Shown here piece after piece: positions 54,472 to 62,467 of a stretch of 64,000 nucleotides of DNA. This DNA is from Streptomyces stelliscabiei (GTDB lineage: Bacteria; Actinomycetota; Actinomycetes; Streptomycetales; Streptomycetaceae), in the NCBI RefSeq assembly GCF_014873495.1, contig NZ_JADBGF010000001.1:5766001-5830000 (forward strand), given 5' to 3'. Made by a program: the position numbers and the translations under genes. Numbering within the stretch: the first letter of the stretch is position 1; each line of letters opens with the position of its first letter. A model generated the notes under the pieces. It was given only the letters and a program-made list of their open reading frames with translations, was not told the origin of the DNA and searched no databases.

Positions 54472-57348
54472 TTGTCCCCGACCAGCGAGACCGCGAAGGG
54501 CGGGCGCCGACTCGTCATCGTCGAGTCGCCTGCCAAGGCGAAGACGATCAAGGGCTATCTCGGCCCCGGCTACATCGTCGAGGCGAGCGTGGGGCACATC
54601 CGCGACCTTCCCAACGGTGCCGCGGAGGTGCCCGAGCAGTACACCGGCGAGGTGCGCCGCCTCGGCGTGGACGTCGAGCATGACTTCGCGCCCGTCTACG
54701 TGGTCAACGCGGACAAGAAGGCGCAGGTCAGGAAGCTCAAGGATCTCCTGAAGGAATCCGACGAACTCTTCCTCGCCACCGATGAGGACCGCGAGGGCGA
54801 GGCCATCGCCTGGCACCTCCAGGAGGTGCTCAAGCCCAAGGTCCCGGTCAAGCGGATGGTCTTCCACGAGATCACCAAAGCCGCGATCCAGGCCGCCGTC
54901 GCCAACCCGCGCGAGCTGAACCAGCGCCTCGTCGACGCCCAGGAGACCCGCCGCATCCTCGACCGTCTCTACGGCTACGAGGTCTCGCCGGTCCTGTGGA
55001 AGAAGGTCATGCCGCGGCTGTCGGCGGGCCGCGTCCAGTCCGTCGCGACCCGGCTCGTCGTGGAGCGGGAGCGGGAGCGCATCGCGTTCCGCTCGGCCGA
55101 GTACTGGGACCTGACCGGCACCTTCGCGACCGGCCGCGCCGGTGACGCCTCCGACCCGTCGTCCCTGGTCGCCCGCCTGCAGTCCGTCGACGGCCGCCGC
55201 GTCGCGCAGGGCCGCGACTTCGACTCGGTCGGGCAGCTCAAGGGCGCGACCGTCCTCCACCTCGACGAGGGAGCCGCCCGCGCGCTGGCCGCCGCCCTGG
55301 AGAACACCCGGTTCGCGGTCCGGTCCGTCGAGTCCAAGCCGTACCGCCGCTCGCCGTACGCCCCCTTCCGTACGACGACGCTCCAGCAGGAGGCCTCGCG
55401 CAAGCTGGGCTTCGGGGCCAAGGCGACCATGCAGGTGGCGCAGAAGCTGTACGAGAACGGCTTCATCACCTATATGCGTACCGACTCCACGACGCTCAGC
55501 GACACCGCGATCAAGGCCGCCCGCGCCCAGGTCACACAGTTGTACGGCGCCGACTACCTGCCGGCCCAGCCGCGCACGTACGCCGGGAAGGTCAAGAACG
55601 CGCAGGAGGCGCACGAGGCGATCCGGCCCTCGGGTGATCGTTTCCGCACGCCCGCCGAGACGGGTCTGACCGGCGACCAGTTCAAGCTCTACGAGCTGAT
55701 CTGGAAGCGCACGGTCGCCTCCCAGATGAAGGACGCGACGGGCAACAGCGTCACCGTCAAGATCGGTGGCACCACCTCCGACGGCCGGGACGCCGAGTTC
55801 AGCGCCTCCGGCAAGACGATCACCTTCCACGGCTTCCTCAAGGCCTACGTCGAGGGCGCCGACGACCCGAACGCCGAGCTGGACGACCGCGAGCGCAGGC
55901 TGCCGCAGGTCGGCGAGGGTGACGCGCTCTCCGCCGAGGAGATCACGGTCGACGGGCACGCCACCAAGCCCCCGGCCCGCTACACCGAGGCCTCACTGGT
56001 CAAGGAGCTCGAAGAGCGCGAGATCGGCCGCCCGTCGACGTACGCGTCGATCATCGGCACGATCCTGGACCGCGGGTACGTGTTCAAGAAGGGCACGGCC
56101 CTCGTGCCGTCCTTCCTGAGCTTCGCCGTGGTCAACCTGCTGGAGAAGCACTTCGGGCGGCTCGTCGACTACGACTTCACCGCCAAGATGGAGGACGACC
56201 TCGACCGCATCGCCCGCGGTGAGGCCCAGGCGGTGCCGTGGCTCAAGCGCTTCTACTTCGGCGAGACCGCGCCCGGCGGCGCACCCGTCGCGGCGGGTGC
56301 GAACGGCACGGCGGCCGAGGCCGGCAACGGCGACGGCGACCACCTCGGCGGGCTGAAGGAACTGGTCACCGACCTGGGCGCGATCGACGCCCGCGAGGTG
56401 TCGTCGTTCCCCGTCGGCGACGGCATCGTGCTGCGCGTCGGCCGCTACGGCCCGTACATCGAGCGCGGCGAGAAGGACGCGGAAGGGCACCAGCGGGCGG
56501 ACGTGCCCGAGGACATGGCGCCCGACGAGCTGAGCGTCGAACTCGCCGAGGAACTGCTCGCCAAGCCCAGCGGTGACTTCGAGCTGGGTGCCGACCCCGC
56601 GACGGGCCATCAGATCATCGCCCGCGACGGGCGCTACGGTCCGTACGTCACCGAGGTGCTCCCCGAGGGCACCCCGAAGACCGGCAAGAACGCGGTCAAG
56701 CCGCGCACGGCCTCGCTGTTCAAGTCGATGGCGCTGGACACGGTGACCCTGGCCGACGCGCTGAAGCTGATGTCGCTGCCGCGCGTGGTCGGCGCCGATG
56801 CCGAGGGCCAGGAGATCACCGCGCAGAACGGCCGGTACGGGCCCTATCTGAAGAAGGGCACGGACTCGCGCTCGCTGCAGACCGAGGACCAGCTCTTCAC
56901 GATCACCCTCGAAGAGGCGCTGGCGATCTACGCCCAGCCCAAGCAGCGCGGGCGGGCCGCCGCCAAGCCGCCGCTGAAGGAACTGGGCGAGGACCCGGTC
57001 AGCGCGAAGCCGGTCGTGGTGAAGGACGGCCGCTTCGGGCCGTACGTCACCGACGGCGAGACCAACGCGACGCTTCGGTCCGGGGACAGCGTGGAGACGA
57101 TCACCCCCGAGCGCGGATACGAACTGCTCGCGGAGAAGCGGGCCAAGGCTCCCGCCAAGAAGACGGCCAAGAAGGCGCCGGCGAAGAAGACGGCGACCAA
57201 GACCGCCGCGAAGAAGGCCGCGCCGGCGAAGAAGACCGCCACCGCGAAGAAGACGGCGGCTTCGAAGACGGCCACGGCCAAGAAGGCGGCTCCGGCGAAG
57301 AAGGTGGCCGAGAAGAAGGCTGCGGCTTCCGGGGACGGCGCCCAGTAG
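54472..57348 (+). CDS. topA: DNA topoisomerase I with lysine-rich C-terminal tail
   Basis: The 958-aa enzyme relaxes negative supercoils. It begins with TTG 54472, with GGAGAG upstream. The TOPRIM domain has RRLVIVESPAKAKTIKGYLG and LATDEDREGEAIAWHL (near 104). The catalytic Tyr (about 334) lies in GFITYMRTDSTT. GRPSTYASIIGTILDRGYV follows, then repeated C-terminal modules (GRYGPYIERGE, GRYGPYVTEV, GRYGPYLKKG, GRFGPYVTDG). There are no zinc-finger cysteines. Residues about 893-955 are a Lys/Ala repeat tail (KKTAKKAPAKKTATKTAAKK), known in Streptomyces TopA to raise processivity. Confidence 0.97.
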   Translation: MSPTSETAKGGRRLVIVESPAKAKTIKGYLGPGYIVEASVGHIRDLPNGAAEVPEQYTGEVRRLGVDVEHDFAPVYVVNADKKAQVRKLKDLLKESDELFLATDEDREGEAIAWHLQEVLKPKVPVKRMVFHEITKAAIQAAVANPRELNQRLVDAQETRRILDRLYGYEVSPVLWKKVMPRLSAGRVQSVATRLVVERERERIAFRSAEYWDLTGTFATGRAGDASDPSSLVARLQSVDGRRVAQGRDFDSVGQLKGATVLHLDEGAARALAAALENTRFAVRSVESKPYRRSPYAPFRTTTLQQEASRKLGFGAKATMQVAQKLYENGFITYMRTDSTTLSDTAIKAARAQVTQLYGADYLPAQPRTYAGKVKNAQEAHEAIRPSGDRFRTPAETGLTGDQFKLYELIWKRTVASQMKDATGNSVTVKIGGTTSDGRDAEFSASGKTITFHGFLKAYVEGADDPNAELDDRERRLPQVGEGDALSAEEITVDGHATKPPARYTEASLVKELEEREIGRPSTYASIIGTILDRGYVFKKGTALVPSFLSFAVVNLLEKHFGRLVDYDFTAKMEDDLDRIARGEAQAVPWLKRFYFGETAPGGAPVAAGANGTAAEAGNGDGDHLGGLKELVTDLGAIDAREVSSFPVGDGIVLRVGRYGPYIERGEKDAEGHQRADVPEDMAPDELSVELAEELLAKPSGDFELGADPATGHQIIARDGRYGPYVTEVLPEGTPKTGKNAVKPRTASLFKSMALDTVTLADALKLMSLPRVVGADAEGQEITAQNGRYGPYLKKGTDSRSLQTEDQLFTITLEEALAIYAQPKQRGRAAAKPPLKELGEDPVSAKPVVVKDGRFGPYVTDGETNATLRSGDSVETITPERGYELLAEKRAKAPAKKTAKKAPAKKTATKTAAKKAAPAKKTATAKKTAASKTATAKKAAPAKKVAEKKAAASGDGAQ

Positions 57349-57423
57349 CCCGGGGGTGCGGGTGCGTCAGCTCGGGGGCGCGGGTTCGGGCGCGGGTACG
57401 TTCGCGGCTGCGGGCTGTTGCGG

Positions 57424-57461
57424 CTTGTCGCGCGGTTCCCCGCGCCCCCGACGGGGCGCCC
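57424..57461. repeat. Copy of a common Streptomyces intergenic GC-rich repeat
   Basis: The stretch with GCGCGGTTCCCCGCGCCCCC and GGGGCGCC resembles a motif (GCGCAGTTCCCCGCGCCCC) I recall as frequent between Streptomyces genes. It can form a hairpin and lies 76 bases after topA, so it may act as terminator. Confidence 0.5.
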
Positions 57462-57592
57462 GTGCTCGGCGGTGGCTGGAAGTGCCCGCCTTCCTCTCGT
57501 CGGATGTGTGCGTTTCGTGTGACTTGGTCGTGCGCCGTGCGTGCGTTCGGGCGCTGCTTCTGCGTGTCGGTGGGTGCCGATAGGCTGAAAGC

Positions 57593-60500
57593 ATGATGCG
57601 AGCCGAGCAGCCTACGGCCCACGACCCGGCCTTCGATGACGCCCTGGCAGCCGACTCCCGGGAGCGCGCCGTGCGGGCGCTGCTGCGCCGGCCGCAGCTG
57701 AAACGGTTGTGGGGCGCACAGCTCGTGGGCGGCGTGGGCGATGTCCTCGCCCTGTTCGTGCTGGTGCTCCTCGCCTTCCAGGCGGCGATCGCCGAGGGCT
57801 CCTTCGGCGGTGGATACCGGGGCGTCGCGCTCACGGTGGCAGCCGTCTTCGGTACGCGCGCCCTCGCGACCCTGCTCTTCGGAGCCGTGCTCCTCGGCCC
57901 GCTCACCTCGCTGACCGCGCAGGAGGGGCCCCTCGACCGCCGCTGGACCATGGTCGGCGCGGACGGGGTACGGGTCCTGCTGCTGATCGTCGCGCCCCTG
58001 TGGATCGACTGGACGCCGGACAACGCGCTCGCGGTGCTGCTGGTCACCGCGTTCGTGGCCGGGGTCGCCGAGCGGTTCTGGACCGTCTGCCGGGAGAGCG
58101 CGGCACCCGCGCTGCTGCCCGCGCCGCCCCCGGAGGGCGCGACCGTACGCCCGCTGCCGGACCACATGGACGCGCTGCGGCGCCTGGCGCTGCGTACGAC
58201 CTTCGTCGCGGTGCCCCTCGCGGCCGTCGTCCTCGTCGTCGCGGCGCTGCTCAACAACCTGCTGGGTGCGGGCCTCGACTGGTTCGGACAGCACCAGGCC
58301 GCGCTCGCCTCGTACGTCGCCGCCGGGCTGTTCGCCGCCTCGCTGTCCCTGGTGACCTTCCTCGAACTGCCCAAGACGCGCACCCCGCGCGCGCGGTCGC
58401 CGCTGGAGGGGCTGCGCCGGCCCAGGACGGGCACCGGTGTGGACAAGGGCCGGACGGGTGCGATCCCGCTGCTGGTGCCGGCGTGCGGTGCCGTGGCCGG
58501 TGCGGTCGCCGCCGTGGTCGCCGTCGCCGTGCTGCACGCCAAGGACCTGGGCGGCGGACCGGTGTTGTACGGGCTGTTCGTCGCCGCGGTGACCGGCGGG
58601 GTGGGCGTCGGGATCCGGCGGGCGCCGTCCGTGCTGCCCTCGCTGTCCCGGCGTCGGCTCCTCGCTCTCACGATCGCCTTCACCGGTGTCGCCCTGCTCG
58701 CCGCCGGGCTGACGCCGGATGTCACGAGCGTGGTGCTGATCCTGGGGCTGGCCGGCGTCGGCGCGGGCATCGCCGCGAACACCGGGCACACGCTGCTGGA
58801 CCAGGAGGCCGAGGACTTCCGGCGGGCCCGGACCACCGAGCATCTGCACGCTGTCGTACGGGTGTTCGTGGCTGTGGCGGCGCTCGTCGCTCCGCTGGTC
58901 GCCGCCGCCATCGGGCCGCACCGGCTGGAGAGCGGCAAGTTCGTGTTCGCGCACGGGGGCGCGGCGTTCACGCTGATGCTGGTGGGGGCGCTGCTGCTGC
59001 CGGTGGCCGCGCTGGTGCTGGCGAAGGTCGACGACCGGTCCGGGGTGCCGCTCCGGCAGGACCTGCGGGACGCGTTGCTCAAGGGCGACGATCCGGCGCA
59101 GGCGCCCGCGGCCTCGGGGTTCTTCATCGCCCTGGAGGGCGGCGACGGGGCCGGGAAGTCCACCCAGGTCGAGGCGCTCGCCGAGTGGGTCCGGGCCAAG
59201 GGGCACGAGGTCGTGGTCACGCGGGAGCCGGGGGCCACTCCGGTGGGCAAGCGGCTGCGGTCGATCCTGCTGGACGTGTCGAGTGCCGGCCTGTCCCACC
59301 GGGCCGAGGCGCTCCTCTACGCGGCCGATCGTGCCGAGCACGTGGACACCGTGGTGCGGCCCGCGCTGGAGCGGGGTGCCGTCGTCATCTCCGACCGGTA
59401 CATCGACTCGTCCGTGGCGTACCAGGGGGCCGGGCGGGACCTCTCGCCGACCGAGATCGCCCGGATCTCGCGGTGGGCGACCGATGGACTCGTACCCCAT
59501 CTGACCGTGCTGCTGGACGTGTCGCCCGAGGCCGCGCGCGAGCGGTTCACCGAGGCGCCGGACCGGCTGGAGTCGGAGCCGGCGGAGTTCCACGAGCGGG
59601 TGCGGGCGGGTTTCCTGACGCTGGCCGCCGCGGACGCCGGACGGTACCTGGTCGTGGATGCCGCGCAGGACCCGGAAGCTGTGACGACCGTGGTTCGGGC
59701 CCGGCTCGACGTGATGCTGCCGCTGTCCGAGGCCGAGGTGAAGGCGCAGGAGGAGGCCCGGCGCAAGGCCGAGGAGGAAGCACGGCGCAAGGCCGAGGAA
59801 GAGGCCGCGCGCAAGGCCGAGGAGGAGCGGCTGGAGCGGGAGCGCCAGGAGGAGCTGGCGCGGCTGCGGGCCGAGGAGGAGGAGCGCAAGCGGCGCGAGC
59901 TGGAGGAGGCTCAGCGGCGCGAGGCGGAGCGGCAGGCGGAGGAGGCCCGGCAGCGGGCCGAGGAAGCGCGTCGCCGTGCCGAGGAGGAGCAGGCGCGGCT
60001 CCTCGCGGAGGAGAAGGCCCGTGCCGCGGAGGAGGAGCGGCGTCGGGTCGAGGAGGAACGGCGCCGCAAGCAGGCCGCGGAGGAGCAGCGGTTGCGGGCG
60101 GAGGCGGAAGCGCTCCGCCTGGAGAAGCAGCGGAAGGCCGAGGAGGCCCTGCTCCGGGCCGAGGAGGCACGGCGGGTGGCCGCGGCGGCCGAGGCCGAGC
60201 GGGCGGCTCGCGCCGAGGCGGAGAGGGTCGCGGCGGAGCGGGCCGAGGCGGAGCGCGCGGCCGAGGCCGAGCGGGGGGCTCGGGCGGAGGCGGAGAGGGC
60301 CGCGGCGGCTCGTCGGGCCGCGGAGGCCCAGCGGAGTGCGGAGGCTCAGCGGAGTGCTGAGGCTGCGCGGGGCGCTGGGGGTGGCTCCGGTGGCGACGAC
60401 GCGATCACGGTGGCCACGCCGGTCGTGACGCCGACGAACGCGTCGGGTGGGCCCGTGGACGAGACGGCCGTGCTGCCGCCGGTGCGGGGGGACGGGCCGG

Positions 60501-60901
60501 TGGGTTCGGGGCGTTCGCCCGGTGGGGCGGACTCCGAGACGACGGCGAAGTTGCCCAAGCCGCCGGTGCCGGGTTCGGGGGCGGCGGAGGACGAGACCGC
60601 GGTCCTGCCGCCGGTGCCTCCGGGAGCCGCCGATGAGACGGCGGTCCTGCCGCCGGTGCGGGAGGACCGGGTGCCACCGGGGTACTTCCGGGACGAGCGG
60701 CCCGGGCCCGACGGGGCGGAGGGACGGACGCGCGAGCTTCCGCAGGTCGACGAGCAGGGGACGCCGCGGCGACGGCCCCGCTCGGACTGGGCCGAGGAGA
60801 CTCCGCTGGACGACCTGCCCACGCTCGCGGACGAACTGCTGGGCTCGCACGACGGCGACGACCCCGACGAGGGGCGGGGCTGGCGGCGGCGACGCCGGTG
60901 A
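57593..60901 (+). CDS. tmk: Transporter-like membrane domain fused to thymidylate kinase and a long charged helix
   Basis: The 1102-aa fusion has four parts. Residues about 30-490 hold some 10-12 membrane segments of MFS-like type (LKRLWGAQLVGGVGDVLALF). Residues about 508-712 are a complete dTMP kinase: P-loop ALEGGDGAGKSTQVEAL, VVTREPGATPVGKRLR, and ISDRYIDSSVAYQGAGRDLS. Residues about 715-930 are an almost uninterrupted Glu/Ala/Arg helix (KAEEEARRKAEEEAARKAEE). The C-terminus has DETAVLPPV three times and a basic end. It supplies dTDP for DNA synthesis, apparently at the membrane. No other tmk is visible in the window. Confidence 0.93.
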   Translation: MMRAEQPTAHDPAFDDALAADSRERAVRALLRRPQLKRLWGAQLVGGVGDVLALFVLVLLAFQAAIAEGSFGGGYRGVALTVAAVFGTRALATLLFGAVLLGPLTSLTAQEGPLDRRWTMVGADGVRVLLLIVAPLWIDWTPDNALAVLLVTAFVAGVAERFWTVCRESAAPALLPAPPPEGATVRPLPDHMDALRRLALRTTFVAVPLAAVVLVVAALLNNLLGAGLDWFGQHQAALASYVAAGLFAASLSLVTFLELPKTRTPRARSPLEGLRRPRTGTGVDKGRTGAIPLLVPACGAVAGAVAAVVAVAVLHAKDLGGGPVLYGLFVAAVTGGVGVGIRRAPSVLPSLSRRRLLALTIAFTGVALLAAGLTPDVTSVVLILGLAGVGAGIAANTGHTLLDQEAEDFRRARTTEHLHAVVRVFVAVAALVAPLVAAAIGPHRLESGKFVFAHGGAAFTLMLVGALLLPVAALVLAKVDDRSGVPLRQDLRDALLKGDDPAQAPAASGFFIALEGGDGAGKSTQVEALAEWVRAKGHEVVVTREPGATPVGKRLRSILLDVSSAGLSHRAEALLYAADRAEHVDTVVRPALERGAVVISDRYIDSSVAYQGAGRDLSPTEIARISRWATDGLVPHLTVLLDVSPEAARERFTEAPDRLESEPAEFHERVRAGFLTLAAADAGRYLVVDAAQDPEAVTTVVRARLDVMLPLSEAEVKAQEEARRKAEEEARRKAEEEAARKAEEERLERERQEELARLRAEEEERKRRELEEAQRREAERQAEEARQRAEEARRRAEEEQARLLAEEKARAAEEERRRVEEERRRKQAAEEQRLRAEAEALRLEKQRKAEEALLRAEEARRVAAAAEAERAARAEAERVAAERAEAERAAEAERGARAEAERAAAARRAAEAQRSAEAQRSAEAARGAGGGSGGDDAITVATPVVTPTNASGGPVDETAVLPPVRGDGPVGSGRSPGGADSETTAKLPKPPVPGSGAAEDETAVLPPVPPGAADETAVLPPVREDRVPPGYFRDERPGPDGAEGRTRELPQVDEQGTPRRRPRSDWAEETPLDDLPTLADELLGSHDGDDPDEGRGWRRRRR

Positions 60902-61066
60902 GGTGACACGCGCCCGGACCCCGAGGCGGAGGTGGGGCCCGGCCGTCCGCGAGTCGGGCCGGGCCGGACGCGGGCCGGGCGGGGATCGGGCCGACCGGGC
61001 CTGGCTGTCAGTGGGGTCGCGCACAATGGGGCGCGAAGAGGTGTCGTGGACGGAGGGCGGTGGGTC

Positions 61067-62272
61067 ATGGCCGTGTGGGACGACCTGGTGGGGCAGGAGC
61101 GACTGAGTGCGCAGCTCGACGCCGCCGCTCGGGACGCGGACGCGATCGTCACGGCGGCGACGACGGGCACGGCACCTCCGGAGGCGTCGAGGATGACGCA
61201 CGCGTGGCTGTTCACGGGACCGCCGGGTTCGGGACGGACGACCGCGGCGCGGGCGTTCGCGGCGGCACTGCAGTGTGTGAGTCCGGACCGGGCGCTCGGG
61301 GGGAGCCCCGGGTGCGGGTTCTGCGACGGATGCCATACGGCGCTGGTGGGGACGCACGCCGATGTCAGCACCGTGGCGGCGGTGGGTGCGCAGATCCTGG
61401 TCGACGACATGCGGGACACCGTGCGCAAGTCGTACACCTCACCGGCGAACGGGCGCTGGCAGGTGATCCTCGTCGAGGACGCCGAGCGGCTGAACGAGAA
61501 GTCGGCGAACGCGGTGCTCAAGGCCGTCGAGGAGCCCGCCCCGCGGACGGTGTGGATGCTGTGCGCGCCGTCGCTGGAGGACGTGCTGCCGACCATTCGC
61601 TCGCGGTGCCGGCACGTCGGACTGCTCACACCGTCGGTGGACGCGGTGGCGGACATGCTCGTACGGCGCGAGGGCATCGAGCCGGAGGCGGCCGCGGTGG
61701 CCGCTCGGGCCACCCAGGGACACATCGAGTGGGCCCGGCGGCTGGCCACGGACCCGCGGGCCCGTGAGCGTCGGGCCGCAGTGCTGAAGCTGCCGCTGCG
61801 GGTCGAGGACATCGGGGGGTGCCTCAAGGCCGCGCAGGAGCTGGTGGACGCCGCGTCGGAGGAGTCGAAGCAGCTGGCCGAAGAGGTCGACACCAAGGAG
61901 ACCGAGGAGTTGAAGGCGGCGCTCGGCGCGGCGCAGGGCGGGCGCATGCCGCGCGGTACGGCGGGGGTGATGAAGGACCTGGAGGACAAGCAGAAGCGGC
62001 GGCGCACGCGGGCGCAGCGGGACAGCCTGGATCTCGCGCTGACCGAGCTGACCGGGTTCTACCGGGATGTGCTGGCCCTGCAGATGGGGGCGCGGGTCGC
62101 GCTCGCCAACGTCGAGGTGCGGGAGAGCCTGGAGCGGATGGCGCGGGGTGGCACGCCGGAGTCGACCCTGCGGCGGATCGACGCGATCGCGGGCTGCCGG
62201 GAGGCGCTGGAGAGGAACGTGTCGCCGCTGCTGGCCGTGGAGGCGATGACGATGGCGCTGCGGGCCGGGTGA
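61067..62272 (+). CDS. DNA polymerase III subunit delta' (clamp-loader AAA+ protein)
   Basis: The 401-aa protein starts MAVWDDLVGQERLSAQLDAA. Its P-loop is LFTGPPGSGRTTAARA, with Arg instead of the usual Lys. A zinc-module-like cysteine set follows (Cys, then CGFCDGC), plus VILVEDAERLNEKSANAVLK, EEPAPRTVWMLCAPS and IRSRCRHV with the SRC motif. These mark clamp-loader delta'. The altered P-loop fits a subunit that need not hydrolyse ATP. GGAGGGCGG precedes ATG 61067. It follows tmk as in many bacteria and corresponds to Rv3644c. Confidence 0.92.
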   Translation: MAVWDDLVGQERLSAQLDAAARDADAIVTAATTGTAPPEASRMTHAWLFTGPPGSGRTTAARAFAAALQCVSPDRALGGSPGCGFCDGCHTALVGTHADVSTVAAVGAQILVDDMRDTVRKSYTSPANGRWQVILVEDAERLNEKSANAVLKAVEEPAPRTVWMLCAPSLEDVLPTIRSRCRHVGLLTPSVDAVADMLVRREGIEPEAAAVAARATQGHIEWARRLATDPRARERRAAVLKLPLRVEDIGGCLKAAQELVDAASEESKQLAEEVDTKETEELKAALGAAQGGRMPRGTAGVMKDLEDKQKRRRTRAQRDSLDLALTELTGFYRDVLALQMGARVALANVEVRESLERMARGGTPESTLRRIDAIAGCREALERNVSPLLAVEAMTMALRAG

Positions 62273-62467
62273 CGTCGGGGGCGTCAGGGGGCGTCGGGCG
62301 TCATGGGGGCGGCAGGGGACGTCGGGCGCACGGGGACGACGGAGCTGCGGCGTCCTCCTTGTCGTGGCGGGCGGCGGGTGTGGCGCGTTCGGTTGACTGC
62401 GTCACTCGTACGAGCAGCATTTGTTCCCATTCGTGATCAATTGAGTGGTTCTGGTTACGCTCGCGAG

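Noticed and set aside
57101..61357. Minus-strand open frame of over 1400 codons opposite topA end and tmk
   Set aside because: It is antisense to two clearly recognised proteins, is Arg/Pro-rich without any family motif, and arises from high third-position GC.
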